A stretch of DNA of 38,072 nt from Arthrobacter sp. H5 (GTDB lineage Bacteria; Actinomycetota; Actinomycetes; Actinomycetales; Micrococcaceae): NCBI RefSeq assembly GCF_000520595.1, contig NZ_KI915019.1, positions 97,964 to 136,035 on the forward strand, given 5' to 3'. This document shows, in pieces, positions 18,207-26,943 of this stretch (its first letter is position 1; each line of letters opens with the position of its first letter). The notes beneath the pieces are model-generated. The model was not told where the DNA came from, searched no databases, and was given only the letters and a program-made list of their open reading frames with translations. The position numbers were made by a program, and so were the translations under genes.

Positions 18207-18635
18207 ATGACGACGGCGGCGCAGGATTCCGCGCGGGATCTTCCGTGGGAGGAACTCACCAGGGCAGCAACTGAGGCTATGGGACGGGCCTATGTTCCCT
18301 ACTCGAACTTCCCCGTCGGTGCGGCAGCTCTGACCGAGGACGGCCGGATTGTCTCCGGCTGCAATGTGGAGAACGCCTCCTACGGTCTGACCCTCTGTGC
18401 CGAGTGCTCGCTGGTCAGCCAGTTGCAGATGACCGGTGGTGGGAAACTCGTGGCGTTCAGTTGCGTGGACGGTGCGGGTAACACCCTGATGCCCTGCGGA
18501 CGCTGCCGTCAGCTCCTGTACGAGTTCCGCGCCCCGGGGATGCTCCTGCTCACGGTCAGCGGAATCAAGACCATGGAAGAGGTGCTGCCCGATGCGTTTG
18601 GGCCCGAACACCTCACCGACAATTCTGCCCAGTGA
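18207..18635 (+). CDS. cdd: Cytidine deaminase
   Basis: 142 residues, the homotetrameric small form. It converts cytidine and deoxycytidine to uridine and deoxyuridine. The zinc site is visible as GCNVENASYGLTLCAECS, where Cys is the first ligand and Glu the proton shuttle, and MPCGRCRQ with the other two Cys ligands. PYSNFPVGAA is the conserved N-terminal substrate region. It is immediately downstream of the importer permeases (three-base gap). Its stop codon lies inside a 30-bp palindromic repeat (see 18626-18695). Confidence 0.96.
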   Translation: MTTAAQDSARDLPWEELTRAATEAMGRAYVPYSNFPVGAAALTEDGRIVSGCNVENASYGLTLCAECSLVSQLQMTGGGKLVAFSCVDGAGNTLMPCGRCRQLLYEFRAPGMLLLTVSGIKTMEEVLPDAFGPEHLTDNSAQ

Positions 18636-18695
18636 GTAGGCCGACTCGGTGGGCATAACTGGACATGCCCACTGAGCAGGCCGACTCGGTGGGCA
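18626..18695. repeat. Two tandem copies of a 30-bp palindromic unit
   Basis: Copy 1 is at 18626-18655 and copy 2 at 18666-18695, separated by ten bases. They differ at only two positions. Each copy is itself an inverted repeat; in copy 2 TGCCCACTGAG pairs with CTCGGTGGGCA with a single wobble. Copy 1 contains the cdd stop codon and copy 2 lies just before the deoA ribosome-binding site. Confidence 0.8.
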
Positions 18696-18725
18696 GCTGT
18701 GTTGGAAGAACCGAAGGAAACAAAC

Positions 18726-20012
18726 ATGACTGAACTTTTTGACGCCGTCGACATTATCCGCATCAAACGCGACAGGGGCACACTGACCCCGGAGCAGATC
18801 GACTGGACCATCGACGCCTACACCCGCGGAGCGATCGCGGACGAACAGATGTCCGCTCTGAACATGGCAATCCTGCTTAACGGCATGGATCGTGCAGAAA
18901 TAGCCCGCTGGACTGCCGCGATGATTGCCAGCGGCGAACGAATGGACTTTTCCGCACTTGGCAAAGCGACCAGTGACAAGCATTCCACCGGGGGAGTGGG
19001 GGACAAGATTACCCTTCCTCTTGCCCCACTGGTGGCTGTGTTCGGTGTCGCCGTGCCGCAGCTGTCCGGCCGCGGGCTGGGCCACACCGGGGGAACACTG
19101 GATAAGCTCGAATCCATTCCGGGCTGGCGGGCACACCTGTCCAATGATGAGATGATGCGCCAGCTCGCCGACGTCGGTGCCGTGATCTGCGCCGCGGGAA
19201 CCGGCCTGGCACCGGCGGACAAAAAGCTCTACGCCCTGCGGGACGTGACGGGCACTGTTGAGGCGATACCGTTGATCGCCTCTTCAATCATGAGCAAGAA
19301 GATCGCCGAAGGCACCGGTTCGCTGGTCCTGGACGTCAAGGTGGGCAGCGGTGCGTTCATGAAGAACGAGGACCAGGCGCGCGAGCTCGCTGAGACCATG
19401 GTGGCGCTCGGTAAGGATGCCGGGGTCAACACGGTGGCGCTGCTGACCAACATGTCCACGCCGCTGGGACTGACGGCCGGTAACGCCATCGAGGTCGAGG
19501 AGTCCGTGGAGGTGCTCGCCGGCGGCGGGCCGGCGGACGTAGTGGAGCTGACGATCCGCCTGGCACAGGAAATGCTGGAGTGTGCAGGCGTCCATGACGC
19601 AGATCCGGCCGCGGCGCTCAGGGACGGCCGGGCGATGGACGTCTGGAACCGCATGATCGAAGCCCAGGGAGGCGATCCACGGGCGGTCCTTCCCACAGCG
19701 AAAGAGTCCGAGACGGTCTACGCACCGGCCGACGGCGTGGTTGTCGAGCTTGACGCTTTGGCTGTGGGAGTGGCGGCCTGGCGCCTCGGCGCGGGACGTG
19801 CGCGCAAGGAAGACGCAGTCCAGGCCGGGGCAGGTGTGCGGCTGCACGCCAAGCCCGGCGCCGTGGTGCGGACCGGCGAGCCGCTGATGACGCTCCTGAC
19901 GGACACCCCAGAGAAGTTTGAGCGCGCCAGGGAAGCCCTGGAGAACGCCGTCGTCATCGCTCCTCCCGGCTCGCGGCCGGCGCAGCAGCTGATCATCGAC
20001 CGTATCTCCTAA
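18726..20012 (+). CDS. deoA: Thymidine phosphorylase / pyrimidine-nucleoside phosphorylase
   Basis: 428 residues. It splits thymidine or other pyrimidine nucleosides with phosphate into base and pentose-1-phosphate. The family signature SGRGLGHTGGTLDKLESIPG is intact, as are the phosphate-binding KHSTGGVGDK and LDVKVGSGAFMKN; the C-terminal alpha/beta domain follows. ATG at 18726 has GAAGGAAA upstream and gives the standard N-terminus. It follows cdd, so cytidine deamination products feed straight into it. No phosphopentomutase or deoxyribose-phosphate aldolase gene is in the window. A very long hairpin follows the stop. Confidence 0.95.
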   Translation: MTELFDAVDIIRIKRDRGTLTPEQIDWTIDAYTRGAIADEQMSALNMAILLNGMDRAEIARWTAAMIASGERMDFSALGKATSDKHSTGGVGDKITLPLAPLVAVFGVAVPQLSGRGLGHTGGTLDKLESIPGWRAHLSNDEMMRQLADVGAVICAAGTGLAPADKKLYALRDVTGTVEAIPLIASSIMSKKIAEGTGSLVLDVKVGSGAFMKNEDQARELAETMVALGKDAGVNTVALLTNMSTPLGLTAGNAIEVEESVEVLAGGGPADVVELTIRLAQEMLECAGVHDADPAAALRDGRAMDVWNRMIEAQGGDPRAVLPTAKESETVYAPADGVVVELDALAVGVAAWRLGAGRARKEDAVQAGAGVRLHAKPGAVVRTGEPLMTLLTDTPEKFERAREALENAVVIAPPGSRPAQQLIIDRIS

Positions 20013-20331
20013 CCCCATAGGCATCGACTCTCCCCATACTGACGTTCTCAGAGCCGAAAATGCCCTGAGAACGTCCATTTGGGGAGAGTCGATGCAGGTT
20101 CAGGGGTCATCCCACGGGGGGAGAGGCCCCGGCGCAGAGATCAGCCGATCGGGGGACGCGGACGCCGGCGCCACCAGCCTAACCTTGAAAATAGGTTGGA
20201 ACCGGGCATTTCCGGGGGCGTCTCAGGGTTTTACCCCATGGCGGCGCCCTATGGATGCTGGCATCGTTAATTAGGTCAACGCCCGCCAACCGGTGGAGCC
20301 ATCGCCTGACACAGCTACCCCAAGGAGCGCA
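20013..20331. other. 319-base intergenic region between deoA and the dedA gene
   Basis: The first third is the 75-base hairpin. The rest holds no supported gene. It contains a small palindrome GATGC-TG-GCATC near 20254-20265, an AT-rich stretch TTAATTAGGT near 20267-20276 that may be the -10 region for the dedA gene, and a ribosome-binding site AAGGAG at 20322-20327. Open frames here look like chance. Confidence 0.6.
20021..20095. repeat. 75-base near-perfect hairpin after deoA
   Basis: The outer arms GCATCGACTCTCCCCA (20021-20036) and TGGGGAGAGTCGATGC (20080-20095) are perfectly complementary over 16 bp. The inner arms GACGTTCTCAG (20041-20051) and CTGAGAACGTC (20065-20075) are perfect over 11 bp, separated from the outer stem by a TACT/CATT internal loop. 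It starts nine bases after the deoA stop. It has no T-tract; a transcription stop, RNA-processing site or mobile palindrome are all possible. Confidence 0.85.
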
Positions 20332-21072
20332 GTGGAAGTCTTCAACACCGTCGTAAGCGGTATGAGTGACTTTATCCTGAGCACTGCCGAGCAACCCTGG
20401 GTTTACCTGCTGGTCTTTGTGTGCTGCACGGTGGACGGGTTCTTTCCCCCGTTTCCGAGCGAATCGGTGGTGGTGGGGCTCGCTTCGCTGGTCATCACGC
20501 AGGGCGTCCCGAACCTGTGGCTGCTGATTTTGGTTGCTGCACTGGGGGCGTTCGCCGGGGACAACATTGCGTACGCGATCGGCAAGGGGATAGGTACTCA
20601 GCGGTTTCGCTGGATGCGCCGGCCACGGGCGCAGAAATCCTTTGAGTGGGCTGGATACGAGCTGGAGAAGCGTGCCGCGTCCCTCATCCTGGTCGCGAGG
20701 TTCATTCCGTTTGGCCGCGTGGCCGTCAACCTCACGGCGGGCGCAACAGAATACTCGCGCAAGCGATTCGTGGCGCTGACGGCGCTCTCCGCAGTTGCGT
20801 GGGGCAGTTACTCCGTGGGCATCGGGGCGCTGGCGGGCGCGTGGTTTGAGGACCATCATCTGCTGGGCGTCATGGTGGCCATTGGCATCGCGGTGCTGAT
20901 CGGCATTGTGGTGGACCGCATCATCACCCTGGTCCGTGGCAATACGCCCGTGCATCCCAGGCCCCAACCGCTGCGAAGTTCGCTGCTGGGGCTGGACAGC
21001 GTCAACCACGTCCCCGTCGATGCGACCTCTGACGTTCCGGTGGAGATTCCCAAACCCGGCCCGGCGGCTTGA
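20332..21072 (+). CDS. DedA family membrane protein
   Basis: 246 residues with about five hydrophobic segments. DedA landmarks are present: VDGFFPPFPSE near the N-terminus, GAFAGDNIAYAIGKGIGTQ, and LVARFIPFGRVAVNLTAGA, the SNARE-associated/VTT region with conserved Arg and Gly. Members are half-transporter-like proteins linked to phospholipid flipping and envelope homeostasis; the substrate here is unknown. GTG at 20332 follows AAGGAG by four bases. The C-terminal 45 residues are a polar tail. It sits between nucleoside genes but no functional link is evident. Confidence 0.88.
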   Translation: MEVFNTVVSGMSDFILSTAEQPWVYLLVFVCCTVDGFFPPFPSESVVVGLASLVITQGVPNLWLLILVAALGAFAGDNIAYAIGKGIGTQRFRWMRRPRAQKSFEWAGYELEKRAASLILVARFIPFGRVAVNLTAGATEYSRKRFVALTALSAVAWGSYSVGIGALAGAWFEDHHLLGVMVAIGIAVLIGIVVDRIITLVRGNTPVHPRPQPLRSSLLGLDSVNHVPVDATSDVPVEIPKPGPAA

Positions 21073-21077
21073 GCAAG

Positions 21078-21083
21078 TAGGCT
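21078..21083 (+). promoter_or_regulatory. -10 element for leaderless add
   Basis: TAGGCT is followed by exactly seven bases and GTG at 21091, five bases after the dedA stop. No separate ribosome-binding site fits, though GGAG overlaps the spacer. Confidence 0.55.
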
Positions 21084-21090
21084 GGAGCAT

Positions 21091-22236
21091 GTGACTGAAT
21101 CCTTAGCTAATCCTGTGACCGGCCTTGCCACTGACCTGACCTTCGACCTCCGTAGCCTCCCCAAGGTTTCGCTGCACGACCACCTCGACGGTGGATTGCG
21201 GTCGGCGACCATCATCGAGCTCGCTGAGGCGGTGGGTCACCAGCTCCCCTCGACGGATCCCGTGGCCCTGGGGGAGTGGTTCCGGGAATCCGCTAACTCC
21301 GGTTCCCTGGTTCGCTACCTGGAAACCTTTGACCACACGATTGCCGTCATGCAGACCCGCGAAGGGCTTGCCCGCGTTGCCCGCGAATTTGTTGAGGACC
21401 TCGCGGATGACGGTGTGGTGTACGGCGAAGTTCGCTGGGCACCCGAGCAGCACCTTGCCGGCGGCCTGACCCTGGATGAAACCGTTGAGGCGGTGCAGGA
21501 AGGTCTGGACGCCGGAGTGGACGCCGTGGTCGCAGGCGGCCGCGCGATTCAGGTGGGTCAGCTGATTACCGCAATGCGGCATGCGGACCGCGGCCAGGAG
21601 ATCGCTGAGCTGGCCGTGCGTCACCGTGACCGGGGCGCAGTTGGCTTCGACATCGCCGGAGCGGAGGACGGCTTCCTGCCGTCCCGGTTCAAGGATGCAT
21701 TCACCTACCTCGCTGAGCACCAGTTCCCGGCCACGGTCCACGCCGGCGAGGCCGCAGGTCTGGACAGCATCGTGGATGCCCTGGTGCACGGCCGTGCGCT
21801 GCGGCTTGGCCATGGTGTGCGCATCGCTGAGGACATTGAGGTTGAGTACGACGACGACGCCGCAGACACCGCGGGCATGGTGACACTGGGAAACGTGGCC
21901 GGGTGGGTCCGGGACAGGGGTATCACGTTGGAAGTCTGTCCGTCCTCCAACCTGCAGACCGGCGCGGTAGCAGCCTTTGGCGCCGACATCGCCAGCCACC
22001 CCATCGACCTGCTGTACCAACTGGGCTTCAACGTCACGGTGAACACGGATAACCGCCTGATGAGCGGCGTATCCCTGACGGATGAACTCGAGCTCCTCGT
22101 TGAAACCTTCGATTACAACCTGGATGACCTGCTAGAGCTGACGCTCAACGCCGTGGATGCCGCATTCCTGCCCTTGGAGGACCGCTCCGCGCTTGCCGAG
22201 TACATTGTCGAAGGCTTCACCAACGCCGGAGCATGA
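21091..22236 (+). CDS. add: Adenosine deaminase
   Basis: 381 residues. It deaminates adenosine and deoxyadenosine to inosine forms with one zinc ion. Metal and catalytic motifs: HDHLDGGLR (two His ligands), FDIAGAEDGF, TVHAGEAAG (third His ligand and catalytic Glu two residues later), LGHGVRIAED (catalytic His) and NTDNRLMSG (zinc Asp and neighbour). All key residues are seen. It starts at GTG 21091 in the TAGGCT-N7 leaderless arrangement; an overlapping out-of-frame ATG at 21089 is not used. Codon 5 is the rare TTA (21103-21105). It overlaps mazG by four bases. Confidence 0.95.
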   Translation: MTESLANPVTGLATDLTFDLRSLPKVSLHDHLDGGLRSATIIELAEAVGHQLPSTDPVALGEWFRESANSGSLVRYLETFDHTIAVMQTREGLARVAREFVEDLADDGVVYGEVRWAPEQHLAGGLTLDETVEAVQEGLDAGVDAVVAGGRAIQVGQLITAMRHADRGQEIAELAVRHRDRGAVGFDIAGAEDGFLPSRFKDAFTYLAEHQFPATVHAGEAAGLDSIVDALVHGRALRLGHGVRIAEDIEVEYDDDAADTAGMVTLGNVAGWVRDRGITLEVCPSSNLQTGAVAAFGADIASHPIDLLYQLGFNVTVNTDNRLMSGVSLTDELELLVETFDYNLDDLLELTLNAVDAAFLPLEDRSALAEYIVEGFTNAGA

Positions 22237-22922
22237 CCGGCCGGCCCGCTGGACCATTCCTGGACCGGTTGGTCGAGGTTGTCGGGCTGCTTCGCCGGCA
22301 CTGTCCCTGGATGGCGGAGCTGACCCACGACTCCCTGGTGGAGTACCTGGTGGAGGAATGCTACGAGCTGGTCGAGGCAATCGAGACGCATGCGCCCGCT
22401 GGGGAGCTGCGCGGGGAACTCGGGGATGTCCTGCTGCAGGTTGTGCTTCATGCGCAGCTTCAGCAGGAACAGGGCAGCTTCGCCATGACGGACGTTGTCG
22501 AGGGACTTACCCGGAAAATGGTGCGGCGGAATCCGCACGTCTTCAGACCCGACGGCACGCTCCAGGACAGCTTTCCGGCGAGCGTGGACCAGATCGTCAG
22601 CACCTGGCATCGTGTGAAGCAGGCGGAAAACCCGGCGCGGATCTCAGCGTTTGCCGGGGTGCCACAACAGCTTCCTGCTCTGGCGCTCGCATCGAAGAGT
22701 CTTTCACGGGCGGAACGCGGGTCCTACGGCGGAACACCGCAGGCCGGAGCCGTGGACCAGGTGACGGAGGAGGAACTGGGGCAGGAGCTCCTGGACCTGG
22801 TGCGGCGCGCACGCTGTCATAACCTGGACCCGGAGCATGCCCTGCGCCGGACCGTGCGCCGGTTTCAGCAGGAGCACGACGCCGGTGCCAACAATTCAGG
22901 GAATGTCACGGACAGTGACTGA
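22233..22922 (+). CDS. mazG: MazG-family nucleoside triphosphate pyrophosphohydrolase
   Basis: 229 residues. It has the MazG pattern: CPWMAELTHDSLVEYLVEECYELVEAI with the EExxE metal-binding helix, then ELRGELGDVLLQVVLHAQL with the second ExxD set, followed by the usual RRNPHVF and a W-x-x-x-K segment (WHRVKQAE). Such enzymes hydrolyse (d)NTPs or damaged nucleotides to monophosphates. The ATG overlaps the add stop (ATGA), so the two are co-translated. It is about the length of single-domain actinobacterial MazG and shorter than E. coli MazG. GTCAC-N5-GTGAC at 22905-22919, at its end, might be an operator for eno. Confidence 0.9.
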   Translation: MTGRPAGPFLDRLVEVVGLLRRHCPWMAELTHDSLVEYLVEECYELVEAIETHAPAGELRGELGDVLLQVVLHAQLQQEQGSFAMTDVVEGLTRKMVRRNPHVFRPDGTLQDSFPASVDQIVSTWHRVKQAENPARISAFAGVPQQLPALALASKSLSRAERGSYGGTPQAGAVDQVTEEELGQELLDLVRRARCHNLDPEHALRRTVRRFQQEHDAGANNSGNVTDSD

Positions 22923-24287
<1,365 letters not shown>

Positions 24288-24368
24288 TTCCACAGGGTTG
24301 GGCGTTACCCTCGTTAAGCAGGGCCACAAAGTACCTTCGGTCCGTTCCACCACTTTTCGAGGAGTCTG

Positions 24369-25106
24369 ATGTCCACCCGTCGCCCCAATGTCCCACGTGC
24401 GGCCAAACCTGCCGTAACCGGACATCGGAGCGTTGCAGTTCCCCCGAAGCGCCCTGGATCCCAGGGCGCTTCGGCGCATGCCCCCGGCGCAAAATCGCCA
24501 GCGAAGAATCCGGTCAAGGTTCCAGTGAAAGGGCCCGCGAAAGCGCCCGCCAAAGCTGCTCCTCAAACCCAGGCAAAACCCCGCGTTCAGGCAGCCGCGA
24601 AGACCACACCTTCGGAGGCGCGTGCGGCCGAGCGCCTGCAGCTGGCCGGGGCAATCCGCAGAGCAAAGGCACCGTTTCGAAGGGATGCCGGACGCGCCAT
24701 TGTGCCGGCGGAGGATGCACAGCCGATTCCCGCCAAGTCGTTCTCGGGCCGTTTGCTGGCTCTCGCCGTCGTGCTCATCACCATGACGGTCCTGCTTGCG
24801 CCATCGGTCCGCATCTATCTTCTGCAGCAGGGTGAACTGGATGCTCTGCGGGACAGCATTGCTCAGCAGGAACTGCAGCAGACTGACCTGGAAACCCAGA
24901 TCCAACGGTGGGAGGACCCGTCCTTCATCAAGCAACAGGCGCGTGATCGCCTATTCTTGGTAATGCCCGGAGAGAAGAGGTATCTCGTGAAAGGAGGCGA
25001 AGGAATTGCTTCCTCTGATGTTGCGGGCTCGTCCAATGCGCCGCAGGATCTTCCTTGGGTAGACGCGCTGTGGAACTCCGTGGAGCGGGCAGCAACGGAC
25101 AGCTAG
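24369..25106 (+). CDS. Septum formation initiator family protein (DivIC/FtsB-like)
   Basis: 245 residues. Residues 1 to about 80 are a basic, low-complexity tail rich in Lys, Pro and Ala, followed by a charged linker, one transmembrane helix at about 127-147, and an extracytoplasmic coiled coil (DALRDSIAQQELQQTDLETQ). DPSFIKQQARDRLFLVMPGE is the conserved DivIC/FtsB C-terminal motif. The family scaffolds the FtsQ-FtsL division complex. ATG at 24369 is preceded by CGAGGAG. The eno-adjacent position is typical. A perfect 13-bp palindrome lies inside the tail-coding region (24445-24473). Confidence 0.9.
   Translation: MSTRRPNVPRAAKPAVTGHRSVAVPPKRPGSQGASAHAPGAKSPAKNPVKVPVKGPAKAPAKAAPQTQAKPRVQAAAKTTPSEARAAERLQLAGAIRRAKAPFRRDAGRAIVPAEDAQPIPAKSFSGRLLALAVVLITMTVLLAPSVRIYLLQQGELDALRDSIAQQELQQTDLETQIQRWEDPSFIKQQARDRLFLVMPGEKRYLVKGGEGIASSDVAGSSNAPQDLPWVDALWNSVERAATDS
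24445..24473. repeat. Perfect 13-bp palindrome inside the DivIC/FtsB-like coding sequence
   Basis: CGAAGCGCCCTGG (24445-24457) and CCAGGGCGCTTCG (24461-24473) are exact inverted copies with a three-base loop. It is in frame and encodes part of the Pro/Gly/Ala-rich tail, so it does not break the gene. Confidence 0.85.
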
Positions 25107-25136
25107 GCGGCGGAGACCTAAGCGCCCACGGCACCG

Positions 25137-25305
25137 GATCTCCACGCGGCGCTGGAGCGCCTCGGTCGATCACCGGTGGCGACCGGGCGGGGTCAGCCAC
25201 GCCGGTGGTCGGCCAAAGCCGCGTCAGCCACGCCGGTGGTCGACCAAAGCCGCGTCAGCCACGCCGGTGGTCGACCAAAGCCGCTTGCGGCTGCGCGGAG
25301 ACCCG
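25137..25305. repeat. REP-like element with a tandemly triplicated 31-bp unit
   Basis: The left part holds GGATCTCCACGCGG and GGTCGATCACCGG (25164-25176). Then come three head-to-tail copies of a 31-bp unit (25192-25222, 25223-25253, 25254-25284) built around GCCGGTGGTCGACCAAAGCC; copies 2 and 3 are identical and copy 1 has one change. CTTGCGGCTGCGCGGAGACCC closes it. The same building blocks occur at 32176-32309 and 37991-38066. The region lies between the DivIC/FtsB-like gene and DUF501 and ends before the DUF501 ribosome-binding site. Confidence 0.85.
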
Positions 25306-25334
25306 GCAACACCCGCAATGGAAAGGAAAACCCC

Positions 25335-26006
25335 GTGACGGAGCACAATCCGCTCACTCTGGACGAGCAGGACCTGGAGACCCTGAGCCGGCAGTTGGGC
25401 CGGCCGGTGCGCGACGTCGTCGAAATCGGCGCGCGCTGTGTGTGCGGCAATCCACTGGTCGCCACCACCGCCCCGCGGCTGGGCAACGGCATCCCTTTTC
25501 CCACCACGTACTACCTCACGCATCCGGTGATCACGGCAGCGGTCTCCCGGTTGGAAGCGGCGGGTGTGATGTCGGAAATGAGCACCCGGCTTCACGAAGA
25601 TCCGCGGCTGGCGGAGCGTTACCGGCAGGCCCACGGTGCGTACTTGGCGGCTCGGTCCGCGATCGGGGAACGCAGCGGGATTGGTCCCGTGCCGGAGATC
25701 GACGGAGTATCAGCTGGTGGAATGCCCACGCGGGTCAAATGCCTGCACGTACTCGTTGGCCATTCGCTTGCGGCGGGCCGCGGAGTGAATCCGCTCGGTG
25801 ATGAGGCGCTCGACGCCATCGCAGAGTGGTGGACACCGGAACAGTGCCGGTGTGACGGGGCGTGGAGCACTGATGCCCCTGTGCCGGAGCGGGACCTCAG
25901 CAGGCACACCAAAACCCAGGGCCTCGCTCCCGAGGACCTTGACCGGAAGCGTGCGGAGCGCAGATCCGCGGGCACAGGAGGAACAGATGCGCACTGCAGC
26001 CATTGA
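25335..26006 (+). CDS. DUF501 domain protein
   Basis: 223 residues. It has the DUF501 landmarks: LSRQLGRPVRDVVEIGARCVCGNP, PFPTTYYLTHP, RVKCLHVLVGHSLAAG, GVNPLGDEAL and a final CRC. The conserved Cys and His residues suggest metal binding, but the function is unknown. GTG at 25335 follows GAAAGGAAAA by four bases; the longer open frame (from 25176) would translate the upstream repeat array and is rejected. It overlaps the ppx start by 20 bases. The order DivIC/FtsB-DUF501-Ppx is conserved in actinobacteria, from family knowledge. Confidence 0.88.
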   Translation: MTEHNPLTLDEQDLETLSRQLGRPVRDVVEIGARCVCGNPLVATTAPRLGNGIPFPTTYYLTHPVITAAVSRLEAAGVMSEMSTRLHEDPRLAERYRQAHGAYLAARSAIGERSGIGPVPEIDGVSAGGMPTRVKCLHVLVGHSLAAGRGVNPLGDEALDAIAEWWTPEQCRCDGAWSTDAPVPERDLSRHTKTQGLAPEDLDRKRAERRSAGTGGTDAHCSH

Positions 26007-26943
26007 TTGCGGCACCAACTCGATCCGCCTTCTGATTGCGGACATAGACGACGACGGCGGGCTGACGGACATTGTCCGCCTCATGCGCGTGGTGAGGCTC
26101 GGCGAGGGCGTGGATGCCACCGGACGTCTGTCCCCGGCAGCCCTTGACCGGACTTTCGCTGCCACTGAGGACTACGCCGCACTGATCCGCGAGCACGGCG
26201 CGGAGCGAATCCGTTTCGTTGCAACCTCGGCCACGCGGGACGCCAGCAACCGCGCCGAATTTGTGGAGGGTATCCGCGCCAGGCTTGGCATCGACCCGGA
26301 GGTGGTCAGCGGGGACGAGGAGGCGGTCCTTTCGTTCGCAGGAGCGGCGAGTGTGCTGCCCTCCGGAGCCAACGAAACCGTGCTGGTAGTGGACCTTGGC
26401 GGCGGCAGCACCGAGTTTGTCGCTGGGAATGCGGAGGGCGTGATCGCGGCGCACAGCACGGACATGGGCTGCGTCCGATTCACTGAGCGCTTCCTGCTCA
26501 GCGACCCACCCACGGAGGCCGAAACCCTGGAAGCAGAAGCGGAAATCCGGAAAATGATCGACCAGGCCGCGGCTTCCGTTCCCCTCGACGCGGCGACCCG
26601 GCTCATTGGGGTTGCGGGCAGCATCACCACCATCACGGCCCACGCGCTGGCGCTGCCGGAGTACCAGGCCAACCGGATCCACGGCGCAAGCCTGCCGGTG
26701 GACCAGGTGCGGGACGCGGCAACGTCACTGTTGCAGCTTTCGCGGGCGGAACGCGCGCGGCTTCCGTACATGCACCCTGGACGGGTGGATGTTATCGGTG
26801 CGGGAGCGTTGATCTGGCGGACCATCGTGACCCGCGTGGCTGAGGCCGGACAGGGACGAGTGGGCGAAGCCATCGCCAGCGAACACGATATTCTTGATGG
26901 AATTGCACTCAGTGCAGCCGGCTCAGCGAAAGTAACACCTTGA
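25987..26943 (+). CDS. Ppx/GppA phosphatase family protein
   Basis: 318 residues of the exopolyphosphatase / pppGpp phosphatase family (ASKHA fold). AAIDCGTNSIRLLIAD at the N-terminus is phosphate motif 1, FVATSATRDASNR contains the second motif, VLVVDLGGGSTEFV the third, and GVAGSITTITAHAL and GAGALIWRTIV follow. It lacks the C-terminal HD domain of longer E. coli enzymes, giving the short actinobacterial form. It cleaves terminal phosphate from polyphosphate or (p)ppGpp; which one is not decided by sequence. ATG at 25987 has AGGAGG seven bases upstream and lies inside the DUF501 end. The stop overlaps the subtilase TTG start. Confidence 0.9.
   Translation: MRTAAIDCGTNSIRLLIADIDDDGGLTDIVRLMRVVRLGEGVDATGRLSPAALDRTFAATEDYAALIREHGAERIRFVATSATRDASNRAEFVEGIRARLGIDPEVVSGDEEAVLSFAGAASVLPSGANETVLVVDLGGGSTEFVAGNAEGVIAAHSTDMGCVRFTERFLLSDPPTEAETLEAEAEIRKMIDQAAASVPLDAATRLIGVAGSITTITAHALALPEYQANRIHGASLPVDQVRDAATSLLQLSRAERARLPYMHPGRVDVIGAGALIWRTIVTRVAEAGQGRVGEAIASEHDILDGIALSAAGSAKVTP

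Noticed and set aside
17625-19136. 503-residue minus-strand open frame over permease 2, cdd and deoA
   Set aside because: It crosses three genes with intact catalytic motifs on the other strand and lacks its own start signals.
25192-25284. CRISPR array
   Set aside because: The 31-bp repeats are contiguous with no spacers, there are only three, and no cas genes are near. It is a tandem repeat inside a REP-like element.
25176-25334. N-terminal extension of DUF501 through the repeat array
   Set aside because: The longer frame translates the 31-bp repeats. The ribosome-binding site GAAAGGAAAA before GTG 25335 and the family N-terminus fix the start there.
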